Below, piece after piece: positions 8,263 to 16,621 of a DNA stretch of 37,241 bases (the stretch's first letter is position 1; each line of letters starts with the position of its first letter). The stretch covers positions 1-37,241 of the forward strand of contig CAZRKC010000024.1 in NCBI GenBank assembly GCA_964600665.1, given 5' to 3'. A program made the position numbers and the translations under genes. Source of the stretch: CAZRKC01 sp964600665 (lineage in GTDB: Bacteria; Bacillota; SLNR01). The notes beneath the pieces were generated by a model. It had not been told where the DNA came from and did no database searches. It saw only the letters and a list, made by a program, of their open reading frames with translations.

Positions 8263-8785
8263 AGAAATCCTGATTGGAGAAGAGACGATCCAAAAGCGAG
8301 TCCGGGAGCTGGGGGCTGAGATCGCTCGCATGTATGCCGGAAAAGACTTGCTATTAGTCTGTATCTTAAAGGGCGGGGTCATGTTCATGGCCGATCTGTC
8401 CCGGGCCATTACGATCCCTTGTGAGTTTGACTTTATGGCCGTCTCAAGCTACGGCGCGGCGACGGAGACATCCGGTGTGGTGCGGATCTTGAAAGATTTG
8501 GACAAGAGCATCGCCGGCCGCCATGTTCTCATCGTGGAAGATGTGGTGGATACGGGTCTGACCTTGCAGTATCTGGTGAGCAGTTTGAAAAATCGCCAGC
8601 CGGAAAGTCTGCGGGTCTGCTCCCTCCTGAACAAACCCACCCATCGCCAGACAGAAGTGGCTGTGGATTTCATCGGGTTTGAGATTCCGGATAAGTTTGT
8701 GGTGGGCTACGGCCTTGATTTTGCCGGTCTCTACCGAAATCTGCCCATGGTGGCGGTTTTAAAACCGGAGGTGTATCGCGGCTGA
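8246..8785 (+). CDS. hpt: Hypoxanthine phosphoribosyltransferase (179 aa)
   Basis: This purine-salvage enzyme transfers phosphoribosyl from PRPP to hypoxanthine or guanine. The PRPP-binding signature is VLIVEDVVDTGLTL (94-107, acidic pair Glu98-Asp99). The flexible-loop motif SSYG (67-70) and the C-terminal purine-contacting segment DKFVVGYGLDFAGLYRNLP are present. Length is normal. GGAGG lies 6-7 nt before the ATG, within the end of tilS, so translation of the pair is probably coupled. Confidence 0.96.
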   Translation: MHQDIEEILIGEETIQKRVRELGAEIARMYAGKDLLLVCILKGGVMFMADLSRAITIPCEFDFMAVSSYGAATETSGVVRILKDLDKSIAGRHVLIVEDVVDTGLTLQYLVSSLKNRQPESLRVCSLLNKPTHRQTEVAVDFIGFEIPDKFVVGYGLDFAGLYRNLPMVAVLKPEVYRG

Positions 8786-8807
8786 CCTTTTTTGGATGTT
8801 GAATCAT

Positions 8808-8836
8808 TTGAAATATACCGGTCTTTATGTTACAAT
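8808..8836 (+). promoter_or_regulatory. ftsH promoter
   Basis: TTGAAA (8808-8813) and TACAAT (8831-8836) are spaced by 17 bp, a good sigma-A-type promoter in the gap between hpt and ftsH. The predicted start near 8843 gives a leader of about 50 nt. Confidence 0.75.
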
Positions 8837-8893
8837 ATATAGATGTCAAGTTAACCGCACGGGACATGGTATGCAGTGAGGGGAGGGTTGTTT

Positions 8894-10711
8894 TTGAACA
8901 GAGGGGTCCGTAATCTGTTTTTCTATGCGTTGCTCTTTTTGATTCCCATCATGATCAGCAGTTACTTCCAAGGACAACGGACGGAAGTCATTGAGATAAA
9001 TTACACAGAGTTCGCCACCTACCTGGAACAGGGTCGAATCGAGAGTGTGGAGATCGTGGGGGACACATCCGGAACCAATGTGGTGACGGGTAAACTGAAG
9101 GATCAACGGGAATTCAAGGCAGTGATCATGGCCGACCCGGCCTTATTGGTCACCCTGAAAGAAAGTAATGTGGCGGTGGTGGTCAGGCAACCGCCGACAC
9201 CATCCATATGGGTCACCATGCTGACCAATTTGTTCCCCATTTTGATTTTGATCGGGGTGCTGTTCTTCTTTATGCAACAATCCCAGGGTGGGGGCAACCG
9301 GGTGATGCAGTTCGGCAAGAGCCGGGCAAAACTCCATGTGGAACCCAAAAAGAAAATCACCTTTGCGGATGTGGCCGGGATTGAAGAAGCCAAAGAGGAA
9401 GTGACAGAAATCGTGGACTTTCTCAAGCATCCCAAAAAATATACGGATATCGGGGCACTGATTCCCAAGGGGGTCCTCTTGTTTGGACCACCCGGCACTG
9501 GCAAAACCCTGTTGGCTAGAGCGGTGGCCGGTGAAGCCGGTGTCCCGTTTTTCAGTATCAGCGGCTCTGATTTTGTGGAAATGTTCGTCGGTGTCGGGGC
9601 ATCCCGGGTCCGGGATCTTTTCGACCAGGCGAAAAAGAATGCCCCTTGTATCGTGTTCATCGATGAAATCGATGCCGTCGGCCGCCAACGTGGTGCTGGA
9701 TACGGCGGAGGGCATGATGAACGGGAACAGACCCTAAACCAGCTCCTGGTGGAGATGGACGGCTTTGGTATGAATGAAGGCATCATTGTGGTGGCTGCCA
9801 CCAACCGGCCGGATATTCTGGACCCTGCCTTGCTGCGTCCGGGTCGTTTCGACCGGCAGATCATTCTGGATCGGCCGGATGTCAACGGTCGCCTGGAGAT
9901 CCTCAAAGTGCATATTAAAGGGAAACCCTTGGAAGAAAAAGTAGAATTGGAAGTACTGGCCCGACGCACACCGGGCTTTACCGGGGCGGATCTGGCCAAT
10001 CTGGTCAACGAGGGCGCGCTGCTGGCGGCCCGGACCAATAAAAAGAAGATCGGCATGGAACAACTGGAAGAAGCCATCGATCGTGTCATGGCGGGGCCGG
10101 AACGCAGAACCCGCATGATAAGTGATAAAGAAAAGAAGATCATTGCCTATCATGAAGCCGCCCATGCATTTTTAGCCCGGACGGTGGATAAATCAGACCC
10201 GGTGCATAAAGTATCCATCATTCCCCGGGGCTCCGCCTTGGGTTATGTGCTGCAACTGCCCACAGAAGACCGTTATCTGGTGAACAAGAGCGAGTTGCTG
10301 GACAAGATTTCAGTCTTGCTGGCCGGCCGGGCTGCTGAAAGTATCTTCTTCGGGGATATCAGTACCGGCGCCACCAATGACCTGGAGCAGGCCACCAAAC
10401 TGGTGCGGCGGATGGTCACCGAATACGGCATGAGTGATAAACTGGGACCCCTGACTTTAGGGCATAAGCAAGATCAGGTCTTTCTGGGCCGGGATATCGT
10501 CCGGGAGCGGAACTACAGCGAAGAGGTGGCATCCGCCATTGACGTCGAAATGCGCGCCATTGTGGACAGCTGCTACAACCGCAGTGTGGAGATCCTCGAA
10601 GCCAATATCGATAAGCTGCACCGGATCGTGGAAGTGCTGTTGGTCAAAGAAACGATTGAAGGCAAGGAATTGGAAGAACTACTCAACGAAGTGGATGAAG
10701 CTGGTGCATAG
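8894..10711 (+). CDS. ftsH: ATP-dependent membrane zinc protease FtsH (605 aa)
   Basis: FtsH is the hexameric membrane-anchored AAA+ metalloprotease that degrades unassembled or regulatory membrane and cytosolic proteins. Two transmembrane helices (about 8-25 and 107-127) flank an extracytoplasmic domain. Walker A is GPPGTGKT (198-205), Walker B IVFIDEIDA (253-261), and the second region of homology includes NRPDILDPALLRPGRFD. The zinc site is HEAAH (420-424), with Asp496 in TGATNDLEQ as third ligand. The TTG at 8894 is preferred because GGGAGGG ends 6 nt upstream and the product starts MNRGVRNLFFY, as in other Firmicute FtsH. The upstream GTG at 8876 lies before the ribosome-binding site. 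A dedicated promoter is at 8808-8836. Confidence 0.97.
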   Translation: MNRGVRNLFFYALLFLIPIMISSYFQGQRTEVIEINYTEFATYLEQGRIESVEIVGDTSGTNVVTGKLKDQREFKAVIMADPALLVTLKESNVAVVVRQPPTPSIWVTMLTNLFPILILIGVLFFFMQQSQGGGNRVMQFGKSRAKLHVEPKKKITFADVAGIEEAKEEVTEIVDFLKHPKKYTDIGALIPKGVLLFGPPGTGKTLLARAVAGEAGVPFFSISGSDFVEMFVGVGASRVRDLFDQAKKNAPCIVFIDEIDAVGRQRGAGYGGGHDEREQTLNQLLVEMDGFGMNEGIIVVAATNRPDILDPALLRPGRFDRQIILDRPDVNGRLEILKVHIKGKPLEEKVELEVLARRTPGFTGADLANLVNEGALLAARTNKKKIGMEQLEEAIDRVMAGPERRTRMISDKEKKIIAYHEAAHAFLARTVDKSDPVHKVSIIPRGSALGYVLQLPTEDRYLVNKSELLDKISVLLAGRAAESIFFGDISTGATNDLEQATKLVRRMVTEYGMSDKLGPLTLGHKQDQVFLGRDIVRERNYSEEVASAIDVEMRAIVDSCYNRSVEILEANIDKLHRIVEVLLVKETIEGKELEELLNEVDEAGA

Positions 10712-10746
10712 TCACCGGCTTTTTCTGTCTGGAGGAGGAACCACAA

Positions 10747-11172
10747 ATGGGAGACGGTTTAACAGTGGGACTGCAGGGAAAGATATCCCGGACGGTGAAA
10801 GAATCGGATACAGCCTTAGCTGTGGGAAGCGGAAGTCTTTCAGTTTTAGGGACCCCGGTGCTGCTGGCATGGATGGAAGCAGCTGCCTGTGACGCCATGG
10901 GTGGGATGTTACCTGAAGGCATGACGACTGTGGGCACTCAGGCCGCCATGTCTCATCTGGCGCCGACCCCTGTGGGCATGACTGTGAAGGTGGAAGCAGA
11001 ACTGGTGGAAATCAACGGGCGGCGCATCTCCTTTCACGTGCGGGCTTGGGATGAGCGGGAGCTGATCGGCGAATGCGCCCATCATCGGTTTATGGTGCAG
11101 GCTGAGAAGTTTTCATCCCGTGCCGCACAGAAACGGAATGAAAGTGGACATGATGGGGAAGGAAGGGACTGA
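10747..11172 (+). CDS. Fluoroacetyl-CoA-thioesterase-like hotdog protein (141 aa)
   Basis: This small single-domain hotdog thioesterase is of the FlK type. Thr36, Glu44 and His70 reproduce the spacing of the FlK catalytic triad (Thr42, Glu50, His76): 8 and 26 residues apart. The context is LGTPVLLAWMEAA and GTQAAMSHLAPTP. Most homologues outside Streptomyces cattleya are generic acyl-CoA thioesterases, so fluoroacetate detoxification should not be assumed. The last 20 residues are charged and poorly structured. GGAGGAGG lies before the ATG. It sits between ftsH and folE, 35 nt after ftsH and 2 nt before folE, so it is probably co-transcribed with both. Confidence 0.85.
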   Translation: MGDGLTVGLQGKISRTVKESDTALAVGSGSLSVLGTPVLLAWMEAAACDAMGGMLPEGMTTVGTQAAMSHLAPTPVGMTVKVEAELVEINGRRISFHVRAWDERELIGECAHHRFMVQAEKFSSRAAQKRNESGHDGEGRD

Positions 11173-11174
11173 CC

Positions 11175-11750
11175 ATGGATCTGGAAAAAATTGAAGTCGC
11201 TGTCCAGATGATTCTGGAAGCCATTGGCGAAGATGTGAATCGGGAAGGGCTCAAAGAGACACCGGGACGGGTCGCCCGTATGTACGCGGAGGTGTTTGCC
11301 GGGATCGGCCAGGACCCTGCAGAAGACCTGACCCTGCTCTTTCAGGAGAAATATGATGAGATGATCCTGGTCAAGGATATCCCCGTGTACTCCATGTGTG
11401 AACATCACCTGCTGCCGTTTTTCGGCAAAGCCCATATTGCATATATCCCCCGGAACGGGAAAATTACCGGGCTGAGCAAACTGGCCCGGGTGGTCGAGAC
11501 GGTGTCCCGTCGGCCCCAGGTTCAGGAACGACTGACCAGCACCGTCGCGGATCTTTTGATGGAGACTTTAAAGCCCTACGGTGCAGCTGTGGTCATTGAG
11601 GCAGAGCATATGTGCATGACCATGCGGGGCGTGAAAAAACCCGGGTCGTTGACGGTGACCAGTGCCCTGCGGGGACTCTTCCGCCATGATGAGGCTGCCC
11701 GGGCGGAGTTATTTGCCTTGATTAAAGAGACAGGAGGCGGTCGGTCATGA
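11175..11750 (+). CDS. folE: GTP cyclohydrolase I FolE (191 aa)
   Basis: FolE opens GTP to 7,8-dihydroneopterin triphosphate, the first step of folate synthesis. The zinc and catalytic residues are visible in SMCEHHLLPF (Cys75, His77, His78) and in EAEHMCMTMRG (His145, Cys147). The substrate motif GLSKLARVVE is also present. Length is typical of the type IA enzyme. Its last codons overlap folP by 4 nt (ATGA), so the folate genes are translationally coupled. Confidence 0.97.
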   Translation: MDLEKIEVAVQMILEAIGEDVNREGLKETPGRVARMYAEVFAGIGQDPAEDLTLLFQEKYDEMILVKDIPVYSMCEHHLLPFFGKAHIAYIPRNGKITGLSKLARVVETVSRRPQVQERLTSTVADLLMETLKPYGAAVVIEAEHMCMTMRGVKKPGSLTVTSALRGLFRHDEAARAELFALIKETGGGRS

Positions 11751-12940
11751 TCAGCAATCCTCGAATCATCCAGGTGGCCGATGTGAATGCCGCGATGCAA
11801 GAAATCGGCGCAGTGGGTGCCTGTGGCGCCGGAGTCCGGGCCATGGCCAACAAGGCGATCCATCTCTTGATCCGATTGGACCAGGTTCCGTCCATCGGTG
11901 CCAATATCATCAAACAGGAGATGCTTTCCAAGGGCGGCGAGTGTGCCGTCAGCAAAGGAACCGTGGACCTTTCAGACCCCACCACATCCGTGCTCTTAAT
12001 GGGGACGGTGAAACAGTACCGTATGTTGATCGACAAACTCAAATTACAGCAGTTTAAACTGCCGGCCATCGCCAAAGAACTGGAAGCCGTGGTGTTGCGA
12101 GGCAAGGGCTACAACCCGCTGCCCTTGACCATTCGCGACAGGGAATTTGCCTGGGGCAGCCGTTCATATATCATGGGGATTTTGAATATCACCCCCGACT
12201 CATTCTCCGATGGCGGTCGCTATGAAGATCCCGATGCGGCCATTAATCGCGCCTTGGCCATGGTAGCAGAAGGTGCGGACATCATTGATGTGGGAGCCGA
12301 ATCCAGTCGCCCGGGTTATGCGAAACTGACTCAAAATGAAGAAGAAAAACGCCTTTTTCCCATCCTGGAACAATTGGTGGAGCGGGTCACGGTCCCGATT
12401 TCCGTGGATACCCGCAAAAGCGAGGTCGCCCGGAAAGCCCTGGACATGGGCGCATCCATGATCAATGACATTTCCGGCCTGGTCGATGATGTCGAACTGG
12501 TGCAGGTGGCAGCAGCCACAGGTGCCCCCCTCATTATCATGCACAATCGGGATCAGGCGGTATACGGGGATCTCATGGGTGAGATCCTTTGGGATCTGCG
12601 GGAGAAAGTGGCCAAAGCCATCGCCGCAGGAGTACAGGACAGTCAAATCATCATTGACCCGGGGATCGGATTCGGCAAGACCCCGGAACATAATCTGGTG
12701 GTCATGGGCAAACTGGATCAGCTCCAGAGTCTGGGCTATCCCATTTTAGTGGGACCGTCACGAAAATCCTTTATCGGCAAAGTGTTGGATCTGCCGGTGA
12801 ATCAGCGCCTGGAAGGCACGGCTGCAGCGGTGACCTTAAGTATCACGCTGGGGGCTGATATCATCCGGGTCCACGATGTTCAGGCCATGAAGCGGGTGGC
12901 GTTGATGACCGATGCCATGCTGGGTCGTCTGGGGGGTTGA
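11747..12940 (+). CDS. folP: Dihydropteroate synthase FolP with N-terminal extension (397 aa)
   Basis: The enzyme condenses hydroxymethyl-dihydropterin diphosphate with p-aminobenzoate and is the sulfonamide target. The TIM-barrel part begins near residue 138 with MGILNITPDSFSDGG (143-157), followed by DVGAESSRPG, SVDTRK, INDISG, DPGIGFGK and the GPSRKSFIGK loop. About 135 residues precede it, containing GACGAGVRAM, NIIKQEMLSKGGECAV and VLLMGT. A similar extension occurs in DHPS of some Clostridia (for example Moorella, from memory), and its role is not known to me. The start is well supported: ATG overlaps the folE stop, with GGAGGCGG upstream. The extension is therefore genuinely part of the protein. 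Confidence 0.95.
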   Translation: MISNPRIIQVADVNAAMQEIGAVGACGAGVRAMANKAIHLLIRLDQVPSIGANIIKQEMLSKGGECAVSKGTVDLSDPTTSVLLMGTVKQYRMLIDKLKLQQFKLPAIAKELEAVVLRGKGYNPLPLTIRDREFAWGSRSYIMGILNITPDSFSDGGRYEDPDAAINRALAMVAEGADIIDVGAESSRPGYAKLTQNEEEKRLFPILEQLVERVTVPISVDTRKSEVARKALDMGASMINDISGLVDDVELVQVAAATGAPLIIMHNRDQAVYGDLMGEILWDLREKVAKAIAAGVQDSQIIIDPGIGFGKTPEHNLVVMGKLDQLQSLGYPILVGPSRKSFIGKVLDLPVNQRLEGTAAAVTLSITLGADIIRVHDVQAMKRVALMTDAMLGRLGG

Positions 12941-12942
12941 GG

Positions 12943-13311
12943 ATGGACCGGATCATTTTAAAAGGAATGGAATTTTATGCCTTCCATGGTGCCACCCCTG
13001 CCGAACGTGCACATGGCCAGCACTTTCGTCTGGATGTGGAGATGCAGGTAGATCTTCTGGATGCTGGCAAGACGGATCAACTGACCGAGACCGTCCATTA
13101 CGGGCATGTGTTCAAACGGATCCGGGACACCGTGACCGGAACTGCCTGGAATCTCATTGAGACCGTCGCTCAGCAGGTGGCGGACACCATTTTAGCGGAG
13201 TTTCCTAAAGTCAGATCTGTCACGGTCCGGGTGGAAAAACCGAAAGTGCCCATTCAGGGATCGTTGGATTATGCAGCGGTGGAAATCACCCGGAGTCAGT
13301 CCCATGCATAA
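12943..13311 (+). CDS. folB: Dihydroneopterin aldolase FolB (122 aa)
   Basis: FolB cleaves dihydroneopterin to 6-hydroxymethyl-dihydropterin and glycolaldehyde. The family pattern is clear: MDRIILKGMEFYAFHG at the N-terminus, E-----QHF-LD-EM, the YGHVFKRI helix, LIETVAQQVA and VTVRVEKPKVPI, with the conserved lysine near the C-terminus. The ATG at 12943 lies 2 nt after the folP stop. A TTG two codons earlier overlaps folP, but the family start matches the ATG. The end overlaps folK by 8 nt. Confidence 0.95.
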   Translation: MDRIILKGMEFYAFHGATPAERAHGQHFRLDVEMQVDLLDAGKTDQLTETVHYGHVFKRIRDTVTGTAWNLIETVAQQVADTILAEFPKVRSVTVRVEKPKVPIQGSLDYAAVEITRSQSHA

Positions 13312-13804
13312 GATCTATCTGGCATTGGGATCCAACACGGGTGACCGGAAACAGCACTTGCTGGATGCCTTGGAGGCACTGACTGATATCATGACCATTC
13401 ATGCCCTGGCACCTGTTTATGAGACTGATCCGGTGGGTGTCACGGACCAGCCGGCATTTTTGAATACCGTTCTCTCGGGGGAAACCAGCCTGACACCTCT
13501 CGCCCTGCTGGATGCAGTCAAATCCATCGAGGTGGGACTGGGTCGGCAATCGGGTATCCGTTGGGGTCCCCGGCTGATTGACATCGATATCCTGCTGTAT
13601 GATGACGAGACAGTCTGTCATGCGCGTTTGCGGATTCCCCACCCCGAAATGAAAAAGCGGGGGTTTGTCCTGATCCCGTTATCCCAGATCGCCCCGGACC
13701 TGACTTTCCCCGACGGGAGCAGCCTTGCAGCCTATCTGGAGGAACCATCCATGTGGACAGGCGTCCGCCTCTGGGGGACCCTTTCCTTGACAGAGACCCG
13801 TTAA
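13304..13804 (+). CDS. folK: Hydroxymethyl-dihydropterin pyrophosphokinase FolK (166 aa)
   Basis: FolK transfers pyrophosphate from ATP to 6-hydroxymethyl-dihydropterin, making the FolP substrate. Family motifs are ALGSNTGDR (7-15), VYETDPVG, QPAFLNTV and the Mg-binding signature RWGPRLIDIDILLY (86-99, Asp93 and Asp95), then IPHPEMKKRGFVLIPL. The ATG at 13304 gives the usual N-terminus and has CGGAGT about 7 nt upstream inside folB. The last codons of the gene carry a promoter for nadC (13787-13815). Confidence 0.96.
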   Translation: MHKIYLALGSNTGDRKQHLLDALEALTDIMTIHALAPVYETDPVGVTDQPAFLNTVLSGETSLTPLALLDAVKSIEVGLGRQSGIRWGPRLIDIDILLYDDETVCHARLRIPHPEMKKRGFVLIPLSQIAPDLTFPDGSSLAAYLEEPSMWTGVRLWGTLSLTETR

Positions 13805-13815
13805 ATCGATAGAAT
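13787..13815 (+). promoter_or_regulatory. nadC promoter inside the 3' end of folK
   Basis: TTGACA (13787-13792) and TAGAAT (13810-13815) are separated by 17 bp. The start near 13822 would leave a leader of about 38 nt before nadC. This separates the folate genes from the nadC-birA unit, or adds transcription to it. Confidence 0.75.
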
Positions 13816-13859
13816 GAAGATAGTGTGTTGGGACATGTTACATATGAGGAGCGAATGCT

Positions 13860-14753
13860 ATGGGACTCAGTCCGTATCAAATTGAGGAATTTGTCCGCTG
13901 GGCGCTGATGGAAGATGTGGGCAGCGGCGATATCACCACGGATTCAGTGGTTCCGGAAGATGCTGTTGCCATGGCTACGGTGGTTGCCGAACAAGACGGC
14001 ATCGTGGCTGGTGGTGATGTGGCGAAACTGGTGTTTCAGATGATCGATAAGCGCATCATTTACAGCCCCTTGATCAAAGATGGTCAAGAAGTGGAAGCCG
14101 GACAGGGTATCGCCGTTGTGGAAGGACCCGCCCGGGCGATTCTCACCGGTGAACGGGTGGCGCTTAATTTCCTGCAGCATTTGTCAGGGATTGCTACGGT
14201 TACCCATCAATATACAGAACTGATCCGGTATTATAGCGCTAAACTGACGGACACCCGAAAGACCACACCGGGGCTGCGTCTGATGGAGAAATATGCTGTG
14301 CGGGTGGGTGGCGGTCAAAACCACCGACGCGGGCTTTATGATGCTGTCCTGATCAAAGAAAACCATATCCGGCTGGCCGGTGGTTTAAAACAGGCCGTGG
14401 TGCTGACCCGGGAGAAGATCCCCCACACCATGAAGATCGAAGTGGAAGTGGACGGCATGGACGCCGTGGCAGAAGCACTGGCCGCCAAAGTCGATATCAT
14501 CATGGTCAACAACCTGTCTATTGATTTGCTCAAACAGGTGGTGCAGGCCGTGGACGGGCAAGCCATCATTGAAGTGTCCGGCCTGGATTGCGGGGACAAA
14601 ATCGTCGACATCGCCAAAACCGGGGTCGACTATATTTCTCTCAGTTGTCTCACCGACTCCTTCCGCCCCCTGGGTATGCATTTGACCATCGGTGACATCA
14701 AACCCGGGGACGATGAAACACCACCAGACGGTGATGGACATGAGCCTCGCTAA
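13860..14753 (+). CDS. nadC: Quinolinate phosphoribosyltransferase NadC (297 aa)
   Basis: NadC makes nicotinate mononucleotide from quinolinate and PRPP in de novo NAD synthesis. Signature segments are DVGSGDITTD (19-28), GERVALNFLQHLSGIAT, DTRKTTPGLR (131-140), GGGQNHR (150-156) and KENH (166-169). The C-terminal barrel strands include IEVEVD and IIEVSG. GAGGA lies 9 nt before the ATG. nadA and nadB are not in the window, so quinolinate must be made from another locus. The 3' end overlaps the probable start of birA. Confidence 0.96.
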   Translation: MGLSPYQIEEFVRWALMEDVGSGDITTDSVVPEDAVAMATVVAEQDGIVAGGDVAKLVFQMIDKRIIYSPLIKDGQEVEAGQGIAVVEGPARAILTGERVALNFLQHLSGIATVTHQYTELIRYYSAKLTDTRKTTPGLRLMEKYAVRVGGGQNHRRGLYDAVLIKENHIRLAGGLKQAVVLTREKIPHTMKIEVEVDGMDAVAEALAAKVDIIMVNNLSIDLLKQVVQAVDGQAIIEVSGLDCGDKIVDIAKTGVDYISLSCLTDSFRPLGMHLTIGDIKPGDDETPPDGDGHEPR

Positions 14754-15651
14754 AGCAGGAGACGTACCGATTCAACCGATTATCAGGGACCTGCAGCGGT
14801 GCGGCCTTCATCAGGAGGGTCCACCGGACTGCGGGTCTTCCTTTGCGTCAACCGGAACAGCACTGGATGGGGAGCGAATCCGCCGGGGCTTGACTACCCG
14901 CTACCTGGGCCGTCATCTGGTCCTTCTGGCTGAGACCGGATCCACCAATGATGTAGCCCTTGCCCTGGCCGGTGCGAAAGTGCCGGCCGGGACGGTGGTG
15001 ATTGCCGATCATCAAACCCGGGGCCGCGGCCGTGCCGGACGCAATTGGCAGGCAACACCGGGGAGTCATCTCTTCATGTCGGCGATCCTGTATCCCACTT
15101 TAGCTGCAGAGTACCTGCCGGCGCTGACTTTAGGCGCAGGCGTCGCAGTGGCAGACGCCATCATCGTCTGCACGGGATTACCCGCTGTGATCAAATGGCC
15201 CAATGACATTCTCATCGGGAACCGTAAAGTATGCGGCATTCTGGCTGAATCGCGGTTTTCCGGGTCCCAGCTGGAGCATGTGGTGGTGGGGATCGGTATC
15301 AATGTCAACGGAGATCCGGCCCGGATGCCTGATACGATTCGATCCACTGCAACGACATTGGCTGCTGAAGCCGGACGGGAACTTTCCCGGGAAGATCTGC
15401 TGGGTGCAATATGGATCCGGTGGGAACACATCCTGGATGAGATGAGTGGATCGGGTTTTGCAAGTGTGCTGGACCGGTGGCGGCATCATGCCGCCATCCT
15501 CAACCGGCGGGTGGTGATCAGCGGACCCCAGGGCAGTCTGTCCGGGACCGCGGTGGATATTGATGCCCGGGGGGCGTTGCTTGTGGTGGATGATCAGGGA
15601 CGCAGAATCCAGATTTGCATGGGGGATGTATCCTTGCGACCGGTGGAATGA
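14713..15651 (+). CDS. birA: Biotin--protein ligase, monofunctional type (312 aa)
   Basis: The enzyme activates biotin as biotinyl-AMP and attaches it to carrier proteins such as acetyl-CoA carboxylase. Motifs are ETGSTND (74-80), GRGRAGRNW (104-112), IKWPNDI and GILAES, followed by GIGINVN and a small SH3-like C-terminal domain (from about 265). The about 50 residues ahead of the catalytic domain do not form the winged helix of bifunctional BirA, so DNA binding is unlikely. They look low in conservation and could be a remnant. The start is uncertain: GTG 14692, ATG 14713, ATG 14734 and ATG 14740 are all in frame and none has an ideal ribosome-binding site. All overlap nadC. Confidence 0.85.
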   Translation: MKHHQTVMDMSLAKAGDVPIQPIIRDLQRCGLHQEGPPDCGSSFASTGTALDGERIRRGLTTRYLGRHLVLLAETGSTNDVALALAGAKVPAGTVVIADHQTRGRGRAGRNWQATPGSHLFMSAILYPTLAAEYLPALTLGAGVAVADAIIVCTGLPAVIKWPNDILIGNRKVCGILAESRFSGSQLEHVVVGIGINVNGDPARMPDTIRSTATTLAAEAGRELSREDLLGAIWIRWEHILDEMSGSGFASVLDRWRHHAAILNRRVVISGPQGSLSGTAVDIDARGALLVVDDQGRRIQICMGDVSLRPVE

Positions 15652-15664
15652 AAGGATGAATGGC

Positions 15665-16621
15665 ATGCATAATCATGGCATCACAGATGTACCGGGGATC
15701 AAAGTGGGGCATGCAACGGATGCAACTGCCCTGACCGGCTGCACGGTGATTCTGGCCGAGGCCGGTGCCGTTGCCGGAGTGGATGTCCGGGGATCTGCAC
15801 CCGGCACCCGGGAAACGGATCTATTAAAACCCATGAATCTGGTGGAGAAAGCCCACGGAGTGGTATTGAGCGGTGGCAGTGCCTTCGGTCTGGACGCTGC
15901 TTCCGGGGTCATGGGGTATTTGGAATCCCAGAAAATCGGTTTTGACACCGGGGTGGCGTTTGTCCCCATTGTTCCTGCTGCTGTACTTTTTGACCTGTGC
16001 GTGGGGGATGCCACCATCCGGCCGGATGCCGCCATGGGGATTCGGGCATGCCAGGCTGCAAGTTCAGGTCCTGTGGCCGAAGGGAATGTGGGAGCCGGAA
16101 CCGGTGCGACGGTGGGGAAATACCTGGGGATGGACTACGCCATGAAAGGCGGCGTTGGCACATCCAGTCTGGCCATGGGTGATCGGATCATGGTGGGTGC
16201 CATTGCGGCAGTGAATGCCTGGGGGGATGTCTATGACCAGTCCGGCCGCATCATAGCCGGGGTGCGGGATCCCCAGACCGATCTGCCGGCGGGAGCCGTA
16301 TCCATGATGAAGGCAAATGGTGCTGTGGCAGGCTGTGGTTTTACCAACACCACCCTGGCAGTGGTGGCCACCAACATGAAATTGACCAAAGAAACCGCCT
16401 GTAAAGTGGCCCAGATGGCCCACGATGGCATGGCCCGGGCGATATCTCCCGTTCATACCATGGTGGATGGTGATGTGGTTTTTGTCCTCTCCACGGGGAA
16501 CGAAGCAGGGGATCTGAATACATTAGGCACCTTGGCTGCAGAAGTGGTGGCAGAGGCCATTCGCAGGGGCGTGTTGCAGGCTGACAGCATTCCTGGCATC
16601 CCTGCTGCCCGGGATCGATAG
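15665..16621 (+). CDS. P1/S58 family peptidase, DmpA/NylC type (318 aa)
   Basis: This is an N-terminal-nucleophile hydrolase of the DmpA (L-aminopeptidase/D-esterase) and NylC family, made as a precursor that cleaves itself into two chains. The N-terminal chain shows GITDVPGIKVGHATD, GGSAFGLDAASGV and the GNVGAGTGATVGK glycine segment (about 140-152). The predicted processing site is Asn228-Thr229 in GFTNTTLAVVATN, the Asn-Thr pair used by NylC (DmpA uses Gly-Ser). Thr229 would become the nucleophile. Start: ATG at 15665 with AAAGGA about 9 nt upstream; an ATG at 15656 is also possible. It follows birA within 15 nt and is probably co-transcribed. Natural substrate unknown, perhaps a beta- or D-peptide or an amide. 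Confidence 0.88.
   Translation: MHNHGITDVPGIKVGHATDATALTGCTVILAEAGAVAGVDVRGSAPGTRETDLLKPMNLVEKAHGVVLSGGSAFGLDAASGVMGYLESQKIGFDTGVAFVPIVPAAVLFDLCVGDATIRPDAAMGIRACQAASSGPVAEGNVGAGTGATVGKYLGMDYAMKGGVGTSSLAMGDRIMVGAIAAVNAWGDVYDQSGRIIAGVRDPQTDLPAGAVSMMKANGAVAGCGFTNTTLAVVATNMKLTKETACKVAQMAHDGMARAISPVHTMVDGDVVFVLSTGNEAGDLNTLGTLAAEVVAEAIRRGVLQADSIPGIPAARDR

Noticed and set aside
9103..10143. 346-residue minus-strand frame inside ftsH
   Set aside because: Composition is Ser/Arg-rich shadow sequence of ftsH in another frame, without a family motif or ribosome-binding site.
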